DNA of 64,000 nt from Longimicrobium terrae (lineage in GTDB: Bacteria > Gemmatimonadota > Gemmatimonadetes > Longimicrobiales > Longimicrobiaceae): the NCBI RefSeq assembly GCF_014202995.1, contig NZ_JACHIA010000002.1, forward strand, positions 76,645-140,644, written 5' to 3'. The position numbers and the translations under genes are program-made. Positions 35,580-44,647 of the stretch are shown here, one piece after another. Positions within the stretch are counted from its first letter, which is position 1, and each line of letters opens with the position of its first letter. The notes beneath the pieces were generated by a model, which ran no database searches, was not told the origin of the DNA, and saw only the letters and a program-made list of their open reading frames with translations.

Positions 35580-36035
35580 ATGAGTGATCCGCAGGAACGT
35601 CCTGACCGGCTGATCGTGCTGGGGCCGGGAGAGGGCAGGGCGTACGACTGCGGTGCCGTGCGGGCCGTGTTCAAGGCGGATGAAGGCGAGACCGCGTCAC
35701 GCTACTCCGTCTCGGAGTGGTGGGTGGAGGCGAACCACATGGGCGCGCACCCGCACGTTCACGAGGCCAACGAGGAACTTTTCTTCGTCATCCAGGGCAC
35801 CATGACGTTTCAGGTGGCCGGCGAGGATGTGGAAGCGCCCGCGGGAACGTTCATCCGCATCCCCGCGGGCGTGATGCACGGGTTCGAGAACCGCTCATCG
35901 GACCGCGCGGGCGTGCTGAACGTGTTCATCCCCGGCGGATTCGAGTCGCGGATGCCCGCCATCGCGGCATGGTACGCGGCCAATCCGCAGAGCCCGTTGA
36001 TGGCAGAAGTCGAACGACCCGGTTCCGGCGACTGA
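35580..36035 (+). CDS. Cupin-domain protein
   Basis: A 151-residue single-domain cupin. Metal-ligand motif 1 is AHPHVHEANEELFFVIQGTMTF and motif 2 is FIRIPAGVMHGFENRS. The N-terminus is short and the start ATG is unambiguous. It resembles quercetin-dioxygenase-like or sugar-isomerase-like cupins; the substrate is not predictable. It follows the lipoprotein gene after 33 bp and may share its transcript. Confidence 0.88.
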   Translation: MSDPQERPDRLIVLGPGEGRAYDCGAVRAVFKADEGETASRYSVSEWWVEANHMGAHPHVHEANEELFFVIQGTMTFQVAGEDVEAPAGTFIRIPAGVMHGFENRSSDRAGVLNVFIPGGFESRMPAIAAWYAANPQSPLMAEVERPGSGD

Positions 36036-36107
36036 TCGCGAGCGTGATGCAATCCGCCCCCGCCGCCCGCTTTTCGCCGCAAACCCTCATCCACCCCGAG
36101 TTCTGCC

Positions 36108-36308
36108 ATGCCCGCTGGATCTGTCTCGCCGAACGACCGGTTTCGCCGCGCGCTCGGGATGGTGTTCGCCGTCGCCGGGCTCGTGTGGCTGTGCCTTGCG
36201 CTGTACAACGCGCGGGGTGACGGCCGCTTCAACTGGAGCGGCCTGGTGCCGTTCCTGGTGCTGATCGCGGGGATGAGCCTCGCACGCTCCGGACGCCCCC
36301 GCGGCTGA
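36108..36308 (+). CDS. Small two-helix membrane protein
   Basis: A 66-residue protein, MPAGSVSPNDRFRRALGMVFAVAGLVWLCLALYN..., with two hydrophobic helices (about 15-34 and 43-60) and a basic C-terminus. The function is unknown. The start ATG has no strong ribosome-binding site, but the helix pair and codon pattern look real. Confidence 0.5.
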   Translation: MPAGSVSPNDRFRRALGMVFAVAGLVWLCLALYNARGDGRFNWSGLVPFLVLIAGMSLARSGRPRG

Positions 36309-36366
36309 GTTCCGCATCCGCGCCCTTCCCGTCATCCGCTTCTACATCTCTCCCTGCAAGACAGAC

Positions 36367-36858
36367 ATGATTGCTCGCCGTTCTTCCATGCTGCGCGGCC
36401 TGATCGCCGGCGCGATGCTGATGTGCGCCACCGACCTGTCCGCGCAGACCGCCGCGGACTCCAGCCCCGTGGTGCAGCCCGGCAGCCGCGTCCGCATCAC
36501 CGCGATGGATTCCCTTCGCGTCACGGGGCGCGTGGCGGCCATCAACGATGAGCGGCTGTTCGTGCAGCCGCGGCACGGGGCGCCGGTCGCCATCCCCATC
36601 ACCTCCATCGAATCCGTGCAGGTGAGCCGCGGGCACCGCAGCCGCACGCTGAAAGGCGCGCTGGTGGGCGGACTGGCCGCCGGGCTCACCATGTTCACGT
36701 GGGCGGAATTCGTAAGCGATGCGCCGAACAAAGAGGCCGGGGACAGCCAGATTCTCGCCGTGCTGGCCGCCGTTCCCGGCGCGATCATCGGCACGGTGGT
36801 GGGATACCTGACCTCGCCCGAGCGGTGGGTGTCCGGCGTCGTCCCCGGCCGCCGCTGA
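36367..36858 (+). CDS. Secreted/membrane protein of unknown function
   Basis: A 163-residue protein. It has a signal peptide (GLIAGAMLMCATDLSAQTA), then a small beta-barrel-like domain (GSRVRITAMDSLRVTGRVAAINDERLFVQP...IPITSIESVQVSRG) that looks SH3/LSm-like. Two glycine-rich membrane helices follow (ALVGGLAAGLTMFTWAEF and LAVLAAVPGAIIGTVVGYL). This layout is common in Gemmatimonadota and Bacteroidota envelope proteins of unknown role. Its stop overlaps the next ATG (TGATG). Confidence 0.65.
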   Translation: MIARRSSMLRGLIAGAMLMCATDLSAQTAADSSPVVQPGSRVRITAMDSLRVTGRVAAINDERLFVQPRHGAPVAIPITSIESVQVSRGHRSRTLKGALVGGLAAGLTMFTWAEFVSDAPNKEAGDSQILAVLAAVPGAIIGTVVGYLTSPERWVSGVVPGRR

Positions 36859-37220
36859 TGGGCGTTCTGGGGCTGGACCACGTGCAGCTGGCCATGCCCG
36901 CGGGTGAGGAGCCGCGGGCCGTGGCGTTCTATCGCGACGTGCTGGAGATGGATGTGGTGCAGAAGCCGGAGCCCATGCGCGCCAACGGCGGCGTGTGGTT
37001 CCGGTCGGGCGCGGCGGAGGTGCATCTGGGCGTGGAGCCGGACTTTGCGCCTGCGCGCAAGGCGCACCCGGCGCTGCGCGTCGACAACCTGGACGTGCTC
37101 GCCATCCGCTGCGAGTCGGCGGGATTCGAGATCCTGTGGGACGACCGGTACCCCGGCGTGCGCCGCTTCTACGTCGCCGACCCGTTCGGCAACCGCGTCG
37201 AGGTCATGCAGCCCGCATAA
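36858..37220 (+). CDS. VOC family (glyoxalase/bleomycin resistance-like) protein
   Basis: A 120-residue protein starting MGVLGLDHVQLAMPAGEEPRAVAFYRDVLEMDVVQKP and ending FYVADPFGNRVEVMQPA. Both are characteristic of the VOC metal-binding fold, with His in DHVQ and Glu in NRVEVMQ. The reaction is unknown. It is translationally coupled to the preceding gene. Confidence 0.9.
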   Translation: MGVLGLDHVQLAMPAGEEPRAVAFYRDVLEMDVVQKPEPMRANGGVWFRSGAAEVHLGVEPDFAPARKAHPALRVDNLDVLAIRCESAGFEILWDDRYPGVRRFYVADPFGNRVEVMQPA

Positions 37221-37293
37221 CGGTTTGTCATCCAGCAAAGACGACGCGCAGTTCGCTCCTGATTCCGTGCGTCTTCCGGCTTCTACTGCCCCT

Positions 37294-37511
37294 CACGCGG
37301 GGGTCGCGGGGGTCGCGGAGGTCGCGGTGGAAACAGCAACGAAAGGCGAAAAGAGGATGCGCCTCCTTTTTTCTCAACGCTGGTTCCAAACCTTTTGAGA
37401 CTGGCCGGGCTCCCGCTTTATCTTCCAAAGTTCTGGTGTCGTGCCGCTTGGCCGGCCCAGCGGACGGAAATCCCTCCGCGACCTCCGCGAACCCCCGCGG
37501 CCTCCGCGTGA
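37294..37511. repeat. Dispersed inverted-repeat element
   Basis: Arms CTCACGCGGGGGTCGCGGGGG (from about 37296) and CCCCCGCGGCCTCCGCGTGAG (to 37511) face each other across ~175 bp. It belongs to the same family as the element at 1980-2154 and fills the gap between the VOC gene and the DUF5715 gene. Confidence 0.6.
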
Positions 37512-37562
37512 GGGCGGTAAAGCTGTCCGCAGCACGTCAGCATGCGCGCTCACGATCACGCG

Positions 37563-38426
37563 TCAGGGATAGCGGCGCGCGACGGTGAAGTGGTAGACGG
37601 GCTGCTGGTCCTCGATCATCACGTGCAGCGCGCCCTCATCCCGCAGCTCCAGCAGCGCGCGTCCCAGCATGGCTTGGAGCGGCTTTGCGTTCTCCTTGCC
37701 AACTTCCTCCAGCACCCTGGCCCGCAGCCCGGCCGCCGCGTCTCCCGGACGCGGCACGGGGACGGCGAATCGCTCGTGCGATACGTCGATGGTGGTGCCG
37801 AACTCGTGCGCACTCACGATTCGCGACGCGTACGAGTTGATCCGGCGCAGGTCCGCCTGGCTCTCGTCCGTGCGGATGGCGGACGTGACCTTCATGCGGT
37901 AGTGCGGCAGCCCCGCGCTGTCCAGCCGCGCGTGAAAGCGGCGGCCCAGCTCCACCAGGTTGGCGCGCGCGTCGGGCGTGACGTACGGGCTGGAGTGGTC
38001 CATCCTGCGCAGCACCCAGAACTCCGTGCTGTCGCCCAGCGCCACCAGCCGCCCCGCGCGCACCAGTTCGCGGATCTGCGCCTCGCCCGACGCGCGCTGC
38101 CCCAGCCGCTGCGCCGTGGCGATCTGCTTCTTGTTCACGTCCTGCCGAAGCCGGCCCACCTCGCTGGCGCCCAGCACGCGCACCGTGAGCATGGCCGCAC
38201 GCACGGAATCCGCCTGCGCCGCGACGCTCGCCTGCGCGGTGGCGGAATCGGCGGCGGTCAGCACCGGCGGCGCGGGCGGGGGAGCCACGGCCGGCGCGGC
38301 GGCGGTGGTTGGCCGGGCTTGCGGGTCCGTGTCGGGATTGGTGTAGCCCCGGTGTTCATCGCCGCCGCATGCCGCGGCCAGCACGGCCGCCGCGGCGATC
38401 GCCGGCAGGTGTCGCATTCCGTACAT
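37563..38426 (-). CDS. DUF5715-like lipoprotein
   Basis: A 287-residue protein with a short signal (MYGMRHLPAIAAAAVLAAAC), a Pro/Ala-rich linker, a coiled region and a C-terminal domain with VTSAIRTDESQADLRRINSYASRIVSAHEFGTTIDVSHERF. The last segment, with S-A-H-E-x-G-T-x-x-D, resembles an M15/VanY-like zinc peptidase core and matches DUF5715 members. A cell-wall-related role is likely but unproven. An ATG three codons in (38417) is an alternative start. Confidence 0.75.
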   Translation of the reverse strand: MYGMRHLPAIAAAAVLAAACGGDEHRGYTNPDTDPQARPTTAAAPAVAPPPAPPVLTAADSATAQASVAAQADSVRAAMLTVRVLGASEVGRLRQDVNKKQIATAQRLGQRASGEAQIRELVRAGRLVALGDSTEFWVLRRMDHSSPYVTPDARANLVELGRRFHARLDSAGLPHYRMKVTSAIRTDESQADLRRINSYASRIVSAHEFGTTIDVSHERFAVPVPRPGDAAAGLRARVLEEVGKENAKPLQAMLGRALLELRDEGALHVMIEDQQPVYHFTVARRYP

Positions 38427-38679
38427 CCGTTCCCGTTGCCATCGTTGAAAGGAAGCGGGAGACAGGGGCCAGATGCATGCCATGTTTCCGGTCAGCCGCG
38501 CGGCCGCGTCCCGTCCCGGCGGCCCTCCGTCGGCGGAAAGTGGATGCCGGAGAGCGGATTCCGCCGCCGCAGGTGCGGAGGGTCCGAAGCCGCCACCGTC
38601 CGCGGTTGACAGCGGCGGCCGGCACCGGCACTCTGCTGTCTCCGCCCACACCCCGTTTCCGAGCCCTGAAAGATACCCG

Positions 38680-39069
38680 ATGACGCACGTGACCGGCCCG
38701 TTCGAGGTCAAGATGACGCCCCAGGCGGACGAGGGATCGCCGCTGGGCCGCATGCTGCTTGACAAGCAGTACCACGGCGATCTGGAGGCCACCAGCATCG
38801 GCCAGATGCTCGCGGGGATGACCGCGGTGACGGGTTCCGCGGGGTACGTGGCGATGGAAAAGGTGATCGGCGCGCTGGACGGACGCGCGGGCACCTTCAT
38901 CCTGATGCACATGGGTGTGATGGACCGCGGCGCCCAGAGCCTCACCATTTCCGTCATCCCCGACTCGGGGACGGGCGAGCTGGAGGGACTTTCCGGGACG
39001 ATGAAGATCGTCATGCCTGACGGGAAGCATGCGTACGAATTCGACTACGAGCTTCCCGCCACGGCCTGA
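38680..39069 (+). CDS. DUF3224 family protein
   Basis: A 129-residue protein starting MTHVTGPFEVKMTPQADEG with ILMHMGVMDRGAQSLTISVIPDSGTGELEGLSGTMKI and the C-terminal GKHAYEFDYELP, all typical of DUF3224 (small beta-barrel of unknown function). The start follows GAGCCCTGAAAG. It is preceded by a 250-bp gap without gene signals. Confidence 0.9.
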   Translation: MTHVTGPFEVKMTPQADEGSPLGRMLLDKQYHGDLEATSIGQMLAGMTAVTGSAGYVAMEKVIGALDGRAGTFILMHMGVMDRGAQSLTISVIPDSGTGELEGLSGTMKIVMPDGKHAYEFDYELPATA

Positions 39070-39144
39070 ACCATCCGCGGGACGGCGCGCCGGCGACCTC
39101 CGTCCGGCGCGCCTCGTCCGTCCTCTCCCCGAAGGCAGACCCTC

Positions 39145-39360
39145 ATGGCATCTCCCATCTGTCCCGACTGCCAGCGTCCGTTGGAAGGCGGGTTCATGCT
39201 GAGCAACGACGGCACCTCTCCCACGGTGGGGATGTGGGTTCAGGGCGCGCCGGAAAAGGGCCGGTGGACGGGCCTCAAGCTCAAGGGAAAGCGGCAGTTG
39301 CCCGTGTACGGGTGGCGCTGCCCGTCGTGCATGCAGGTGCGGCTGTACGCACCGGAATGA
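39145..39360 (+). CDS. Small zinc-ribbon protein (DUF6487-like)
   Basis: A 71-residue protein with CPDCQRP at the N-terminus and CPSC near the C-terminus, the two halves of a zinc ribbon framing a beta-rich middle (GMWVQGAPEKGRWTGLKLKGKRQLPVYGWR). This resembles DUF6487-type proteins. Its stop overlaps the ATG of the next gene by ATGA. Confidence 0.75.
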   Translation: MASPICPDCQRPLEGGFMLSNDGTSPTVGMWVQGAPEKGRWTGLKLKGKRQLPVYGWRCPSCMQVRLYAPE

Positions 39361-40202
39361 GCGTGTCCGCGCCCGCCGCACTCGCGATGCCGTCCGTGGG
39401 GGCATGCGAGAACTGCGGCGCCGCGCTGGCCGGCCGCTTCTGCCACGAGTGCGGGCAGGCCGCGGAGCCGCCGTCGTCCACGGTGGCGGGCGTGCTGCGG
39501 GCGCTGGCGGCGGACCTCACCAGCGTGGACTCGCGGGTGGCGCGAAGCGTGATCCGCCTGCTGGTGCGCCCGGGGGAGCTGACGGCGGAATACCTGGCCG
39601 GCCGGCGCGTGCGCTACGCCCAGCCGCTGCAGCTGTACCTGGGTGCCGCGACGGCGTTTTTCTTCGTCAACGCCTACCGCCCGTTCGTCACCTTCGATCC
39701 CGCCACGCGGCGGGTGGTGAGCTCGCTGAACGCGGCCGGCGTCAGCGGCGACATGGGCGCGTCCGTCCTGGATCAGCTTACGGCGCGGGGGATTTCACTC
39801 CCCGTATTCCAGGAGCGGTTCGAGGCCGCGGTGGCGGGCTACCTGCCGGTCTTTCTGGTGGGCTCGGTGCTGCTGTTCGGCCTGGTGGTGGCGGGATTTC
39901 ACCGGCGCGCGCGGCGCGGATACCTGGCCCACGCGGTGTTCGCGCTGCACTGGAGCGCGTTCTATCTGCTGCTGATGATCGCGGACCGGCTACTTCCTGA
40001 TCAGAAGCCGGGACGCGGGCCGTGGGGCGCCGTGCTGGCCGCCATCGCCCTGGCGTACCTCGCGATCGCCCTCCGGCGCGTGCACGCGGAATCGTGGCTG
40101 CGGACGGTGCCCAAGGCGATTGGCCTCTTTCTCGTCTACCAGATGCTGCTGACCGTGTGGATGATTTCCGCCATCGCGGTCGCATTCACGCTGCTGCTGT
40201 GA
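39357..40202 (+). CDS. DUF3667 family membrane protein
   Basis: A 281-residue protein. It starts with a zinc-ribbon-like segment, CENCGAALAGRFCHECGQ (residues ~17-35), followed by a helical linker and four or five membrane helices. That arrangement matches the DUF3667 family, whose role is unknown. The ATG overlaps the upstream stop (ATGA), so the two zinc-ribbon genes are likely co-translated. Confidence 0.82.
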   Translation: MSVSAPAALAMPSVGACENCGAALAGRFCHECGQAAEPPSSTVAGVLRALAADLTSVDSRVARSVIRLLVRPGELTAEYLAGRRVRYAQPLQLYLGAATAFFFVNAYRPFVTFDPATRRVVSSLNAAGVSGDMGASVLDQLTARGISLPVFQERFEAAVAGYLPVFLVGSVLLFGLVVAGFHRRARRGYLAHAVFALHWSAFYLLLMIADRLLPDQKPGRGPWGAVLAAIALAYLAIALRRVHAESWLRTVPKAIGLFLVYQMLLTVWMISAIAVAFTLLL

Positions 40203-40314
40203 TGGGCCGGGAGACGATCGGTTTCCGCCGCCGGTGTGAATCGCTTCCGAGGATGGAAACACTCCTGCTCCGTGGAGAACGGTTCCTGTCCACCCCACTC
40301 CTTCCGCGCCAGCG

Positions 40315-40716
40315 ATGAGCGCCGCTGATCTCCCGGCCGACGCCGGTCCCCCGGCCGATCGCAACGCCCTAGACCGGGTGCGGGCGATCTGCCTGTCGCT
40401 CCCGGAAGCGTTCGAGCAGGCGGCGTGGGGCGAGCCGACGTTCCGCGTCCGCAAGAAGATCTTTGCCATGCACGCCAGCGCGGGAACGCACCACGGCCGC
40501 GGGCGCGACGGGTTGTGGTGCGCGGCGCCGGTGGGCGTGCAGCAGATGCTGGTGCGCGCGCGGCCGGACGCGTACTTCATTCCGCCGTACGTGGGCGTAA
40601 AAGGATGGATCGGCATTCACATCGACGCGGTGGACGACGCCGAGCTGCGCGGGCTCATCATCCAGTCGTACTGCCGGATCGCGCCCCGGAAGCTGCAGGC
40701 GCTGGTGGAAGATTGA
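40315..40716 (+). CDS. MmcQ/YjbR family protein
   Basis: A 133-residue protein with ALDRVRAICLSLPEAFEQAAWGEPTFRVRKKIFAM, the family-defining start (LPEA/x-E...W-G-x-P-T-F-R-V), and a C-terminal YVGVKGWIGIHIDAV...LIIQSYCRIAPRKLQALV. The fold is a double-stranded beta structure with DNA-binding suggestions in some members; the function is unknown. It probably forms a transcription unit with the next gene 22 bp downstream. Confidence 0.9.
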   Translation: MSAADLPADAGPPADRNALDRVRAICLSLPEAFEQAAWGEPTFRVRKKIFAMHASAGTHHGRGRDGLWCAAPVGVQQMLVRARPDAYFIPPYVGVKGWIGIHIDAVDDAELRGLIIQSYCRIAPRKLQALVED

Positions 40717-40738
40717 GGGCGGGGAACGGGGAAAGCCG

Positions 40739-41284
40739 ATGACGGACATGCAGGTGGCGCTGATCCGCGGGATCAACGTGGGCAAGTCCAAGCGCGTGCC
40801 CATGGCCGAGTTGCGCGACGGGGTAGAGGAGCTTGGGTTCACGAACGTCAAGACGCTGCTGAACAGCGGCAACGTCGTGTACTCCGCGACCGGCACCGCG
40901 CCGCAGGAGGCGGCGGCACGCATCGAGGGCGTGCTCGCCGGGCCGCGCATCGGGGTGCCGGCGCGGGTGATCGTCCTCACGGCGGCGGAAGTGGCGCAGA
41001 TCGTGGCGGAGAACGGCATCGGCGCGGAGGTGGACAATCCCTCGCGGCTCTTTGTCGCCATCCCGCGCGATCCGGCGGAACTGCGGCTGCTGGACGGGCT
41101 GATGCGGGAGGACTGGGGGACGGAGAAACTGGCGATCAGCGGGCGCGCGGCGTACTTCTGGTGCCCGGACGGATCGCTGGATAGCCGCCTTCCGGAAGCC
41201 GTCGCCCGTGTGCTCAAGGACCGCGTGACGACGCGCAACTGGGGCACGATGCTCAAGCTGCGGGCCCTGACGTCGGCGGAGTGA
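40739..41284 (+). CDS. DUF1697 family protein
   Basis: A 181-residue protein starting MTDMQVALIRGINVGKSKRVPMAELRDGVEELGFTNVKTLLNSGNVVYS, a near-perfect DUF1697 opening. The rest (VDNPSRLFVAI...LLDGLMREDWGTEKLAISGRAAYFWCPDG...RDWGTMLKL-like) agrees. The function is unknown. It sits right after the YjbR-like gene and is likely co-transcribed with it. Confidence 0.92.
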   Translation: MTDMQVALIRGINVGKSKRVPMAELRDGVEELGFTNVKTLLNSGNVVYSATGTAPQEAAARIEGVLAGPRIGVPARVIVLTAAEVAQIVAENGIGAEVDNPSRLFVAIPRDPAELRLLDGLMREDWGTEKLAISGRAAYFWCPDGSLDSRLPEAVARVLKDRVTTRNWGTMLKLRALTSAE

Positions 41285-41340
41285 CGCTTCGGAAGCGGCG
41301 CGAGTCTGAAACGAGACGGACGTTTCGTGCGTAGCTGACC

Positions 41341-41830
41341 GCGCGGCGGGCCGTGGGCCCTCACCCCGCGTGCTGCGCACGACGACCCTCTCCCACGAAC
41401 GGATGTGGGAGAGGGAGCACACCCCAGGATCGTACGTTCCGGATGGTTCGGCGCGGCGGCGGGCTCCCCCCTCCCCCCAGCCCCCTCGCCCCGCAAGCGG
41501 GGGAGGGGGAGCCGTTCGGCTGGGGAGCGGGCTTCGGCGCGCGTCCGCAGGTGTCGTCCGGCGGTTGAAACCGCGCCTCGCAAAACACGAAGTCCGCTTT
41601 CGCGGACTGGACTGCGTCCTTGTTGCGGGTTCCAAGACGCAGTTGAAGCCCCGAACCGGACGCGCCAGCGGCTGGTGTCGGGGGTTCCCGCTGTTTGAGC
41701 GGCGGATTCATTCGCTCAAGAGGAATTCTGCCGCGTACCGGGCCTGTGCGCGGCGGGCCGTGGGCCCTCACCCCGCGTGCTGCGCACGGCGATCCTCTCC
41801 CACGAACGGATGTGGGAGAGGGAGCACACA
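41341..41830. repeat. Two copies of a dispersed hairpin repeat
   Basis: The gap 41285-42030 has no gene. It holds two copies (about 41341-41424 and 41750-41830) of a repeat with GTGGGCCCTCACCCCGCGTG then CTCTCCCACGAACGGATGTGGGAGAG, a 9-bp hairpin. Between them are ACACGAAGTCCGCTTTCGCG and a segment that recurs inverted near 48235-48320. Another copy is at 63815-63897. Confidence 0.7.
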
Positions 41831-42030
41831 CCAGTGTGGAGCGGGTCGGATGGATTCGCGTGGATGGCGGGCGGGCGGTGGGGGCGCACGGGTGATTATC
41901 CTCCCCGCGGGGCCCTCTTCCGCCAACGCGCGGAGGGGCCGGGTGTCATAAGGGACGCGCCCATTTCCACTGCCGTGCCCCTGACGTATGTTCCGCCGGG
42001 AACACGGTCTCCCTTTTTCCGCCGGCACCG

Positions 42031-42519
42031 GTGATCCAATCTTCGTCCTGGCGCGCGCCTTGGCTGGCGCCCGCCGCCCTGGCCGTCGCGCTGCTGTCGC
42101 TGGCGCTCAACGGCGTGCTGCTGTACCTGATCCGCCATCCCGAGCGCATGCTGGCCCCGGTGCTGGACCGCGTCATCACCCGGCTGGAAGAACAGGACGC
42201 CACCCTCAAGTACACGGTGCGCATCCCCGCCGGCACGCCGGTGCGGTTCGATGTCCCCATCGACCAGAGCTACCGCATCCGGCTGAATACCAACGTCCCC
42301 ATCAACACCACTTTTCAGCTGCCGATCAACACGCCGTTCGGCAACCGCGTGGTGCGGGTTCCGGTCAAGACCACCATCCCCATCCGCCAGGACCTGCCCA
42401 TTCACCTGCGCGACACCTTTCGCCTGCGCACGCAGACGCAGAGCGAACTGGTCGTGCCGCTGGAAGTACCCCTTCGCGATCTGCCGCTGGACGAGCTCCG
42501 GCGCTCCCTGACGCCCTAG
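42031..42519 (+). CDS. Membrane-anchored protein of unknown function
   Basis: A 162-residue protein with a GTG start and one N-terminal helix (about 11-35), followed by a soluble domain built of repeated Pro-Val-Ile/Pro-Ile patterns (RFDVPID, NTNVPINTT, LPINTPF, VPVKTTIPI). This suggests a beta-rich repeat. No family is recognised. It ends 7 bp before the next lipoprotein gene. Confidence 0.6.
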   Translation: MIQSSSWRAPWLAPAALAVALLSLALNGVLLYLIRHPERMLAPVLDRVITRLEEQDATLKYTVRIPAGTPVRFDVPIDQSYRIRLNTNVPINTTFQLPINTPFGNRVVRVPVKTTIPIRQDLPIHLRDTFRLRTQTQSELVVPLEVPLRDLPLDELRRSLTP

Positions 42520-42526
42520 TCACGCC

Positions 42527-43210
42527 ATGCCACGCACGCCGCTTCCGCTGATTCTTCTGGCCCTCGCCGCCTGTGCCGGCGACGCGCCCGCCCGTAGGGA
42601 GGGCGGCGCGGACTCGCTCGTGCCCGGCGCTCCCGCCGCGCCTTCGCCGCCACCGGCCGGCGCGCAGGCCGCCTCCGCGTGGCGGGTGAACCCGCGCGAG
42701 GGGGTCACGCTGACGCCCGGCGCGGACGGGCTGCTGGTGGAAACGGGGCCGCACACGGTGCTGTGGCCGGCGGACGGGGCCGACCTGGCGCCGCCGTACA
42801 CCGTGCGCGCCACCTTTCACAAGCGCACCGGGCGGCTGCACGAGGGATACGGGCTGGTGTTCGGCGGGGCGGGGCTGGACGCGCCGGAAGCGGGGCAGAC
42901 GTACAGCTACTTCCTCCTCCGCGGCGACGGCAGCGTGCTGGTAAAGCGTCGCGCCGGGGCCGAGACGCCGCTGGTGCGCGACTGGACGCGCAGCCCGGCC
43001 GCCAACCGCGACGGCGAGGGCGTGGGGCGCGAAAACACGCTGGAGGCACGCGTGGGGGCAGACACCACCGTCTTTCTGGTGAACGAGGTGGAGGTGGCCC
43101 GCATTGCCAGCGGCGAGCTTTCGGTGCGCGGGCGCGCGGGACTGCGCGTGGCGCACGACCTGGCGCTGGACGTGCGCGGGTTCCGGGTGGACGCGGGCGG
43201 TGCGCAGTGA
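42527..43210 (+). CDS. Lipoprotein with a laminin-G/DUF1080-like beta-sandwich
   Basis: A 227-residue protein with the signal MPRTPLPLILLALAAC (lipobox LAAC), a Pro/Ala-rich linker and a beta-sandwich (YTVRATFHKRTGRLHEGYGLVFGGAGLDAP...YSYFLLRGDGSVLVKRR...ARVGADTTVFLVNEVEVARI). This resembles DUF1080/3-keto-disaccharide hydrolase or concanavalin-like lectin domains. A carbohydrate-binding role is possible. The stop overlaps the next start (GTGA). Confidence 0.7.
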   Translation: MPRTPLPLILLALAACAGDAPARREGGADSLVPGAPAAPSPPPAGAQAASAWRVNPREGVTLTPGADGLLVETGPHTVLWPADGADLAPPYTVRATFHKRTGRLHEGYGLVFGGAGLDAPEAGQTYSYFLLRGDGSVLVKRRAGAETPLVRDWTRSPAANRDGEGVGRENTLEARVGADTTVFLVNEVEVARIASGELSVRGRAGLRVAHDLALDVRGFRVDAGGAQ

Positions 43211-44247
43211 GCATGGCGCCGCGGGTGCTGGTGGCGGATGACGACGCCGGGGTGCGCGGCGTTCTGCGCGCCATGCTGCGCCGGGGCGACTACGAGGTGG
43301 TGGAGGTGGAGGATGGACGGGCCGCGCTGGACGCATTCGAGCGCGACGGCGCGGACCTGATCCTTTCCGACCTGCAGATGCCGCGGATGAGCGGGCTGGA
43401 GCTGCTGCGCCGCATCCGCGCGCTGGACGACACCACGGGCTTCATCATCCTCACCGGCGCGGGGACGGTGGAGAACGCGGTGGAGGCGCTGCGGCTGCAG
43501 GCGGACGACTACCTGGTAAAGCCCTTCAACGTGGACGAGGTGCTGTTCGCCGCCGAGCGGGCCCTCTCGTACCGCCGCCTGCTGCGCGAGAACCGCGCGC
43601 ACCAGCAGCACCTGCGCGAGCGCGTGGCCGAGCAGGCCGCGCAGCTCAAGGTGCTGCTGCTGGACGCGCTGCGCTCCCTTGCCGCCGCCATCGAGACGCG
43701 GGACGACTACACGGGCGGCCACGTGGAGCGCGTGGCCCGCTACGCCGCCGCCACCGGGCGGGAGATGGGCCTTTCGGGCGAGGACCTGCGCGCGCTGTGG
43801 GTGGGCGCGCTGCTGCACGACGTGGGCAAGATCGGGGTGAGCGACGCGGTGCTGCGCAAGGCGGGGCCGCTGACGGACGAGGAGTACGCGGAGATGAAGC
43901 GGCATCCGGAGATCGGCGCGGCGATCATGGCGCGCAGCTCGTTCCTGGTGCCCGGCCTGCCCGCCGTCCTCCACCACCAGGAGCACTGGGACGGCACCGG
44001 CTACCCCGCCGGCCTGCGCGGGGAGGAAATCTCGCTGCAGGGCCGCATCATTTCCGTGGTGGACACGTACGACGCCATCATCACCCGCCGCCCGTACCGC
44101 GACGCACGCACGAGCGAAGAAGCGCTGGCGGAGCTGAGCCGCTGCGCGGGGACGCAGTTCGATCCGGGGGTGGTGGAGGCGTTTGTCCGCGCCGCGCGCA
44201 ACGGCTTTCCCGTGGACCCCGACACCCCCGCCGGCTCCCTGGACTGA
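43207..44247 (+). CDS. HD-GYP domain response regulator
   Basis: A 346-residue two-domain regulator. The receiver domain (1-120) has the acidic pocket VADDDAG, the phospho-acceptor Asp53 in LSDLQMP and Lys103 in VKPF (numbering from the ATG at 43213). A short coiled linker follows, then the HD-GYP domain with HD at residues 202-203 (LLHDVGKIG) and HHQEHWDGTGYPAG. HD-GYP proteins hydrolyse cyclic di-GMP. A GTG at 43207 gives two more residues and overlaps the upstream stop; either start is possible. No histidine kinase is adjacent. Confidence 0.93.
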   Translation: MSMAPRVLVADDDAGVRGVLRAMLRRGDYEVVEVEDGRAALDAFERDGADLILSDLQMPRMSGLELLRRIRALDDTTGFIILTGAGTVENAVEALRLQADDYLVKPFNVDEVLFAAERALSYRRLLRENRAHQQHLRERVAEQAAQLKVLLLDALRSLAAAIETRDDYTGGHVERVARYAAATGREMGLSGEDLRALWVGALLHDVGKIGVSDAVLRKAGPLTDEEYAEMKRHPEIGAAIMARSSFLVPGLPAVLHHQEHWDGTGYPAGLRGEEISLQGRIISVVDTYDAIITRRPYRDARTSEEALAELSRCAGTQFDPGVVEAFVRAARNGFPVDPDTPAGSLD

Positions 44248-44439
44248 TCCGCCCCACGGCAGCGAAGGGCCTCCCCCCGCGACGGCGCGACCGGACGAGA
44301 GCATCCGTCCGCGCCACCGCCCGTGGCGAGGCCCTTCATCTATCCCCCCATCTCCTCATCGCTCCACCGATCCTCGCCCGGCGCCCGATCCCCCCGCGCA
44401 CCTCCGCGTACCCCCCGGCCTCCGCGTGAACTCCGGCGG

Positions 44440-44618
44440 ATCCTTCCGCCCAACAACAATCCGGGTGCGCACCGAAGAAGGCGCGCACCCGGATTCCGTT
44501 CATCCATCCCGCCAGAGCGGCCCGGCGGATTCATCCGCCCAACAACAATCCGGGTGCGCGCCGAAGAAAGGCGCGCACCCGGATTCCGTTCATCCATCCC
44601 ACCAGAGCGGCCCGGCGG
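44440..44618. repeat. 89-bp tandem duplication with strong hairpins
   Basis: Two copies of an ~89-bp unit lie back to back in the gap 44248-44647. Each contains CCGGGTGCGC...GCGCACCCGG (10-bp stem) and ends CATCCATCCC(G/A)CCAGAGCGGC. They sit next to a terminator and may have arisen by slippage between hairpins. Confidence 0.75.
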
Positions 44619-44643
44619 ACTGCACCCCGCCGGGCCGCTCTGG
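44604..44643 (-). terminator. Terminator of the M8-like protease gene
   Basis: AGAGCGGCCCGGCGG(ACTGCACC)CCGCCGGGCCGCTCT is a perfect 15-bp stem just beyond the stop of the minus-strand gene. Confidence 0.7.
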
Positions 44644-44647
44644 TGCG

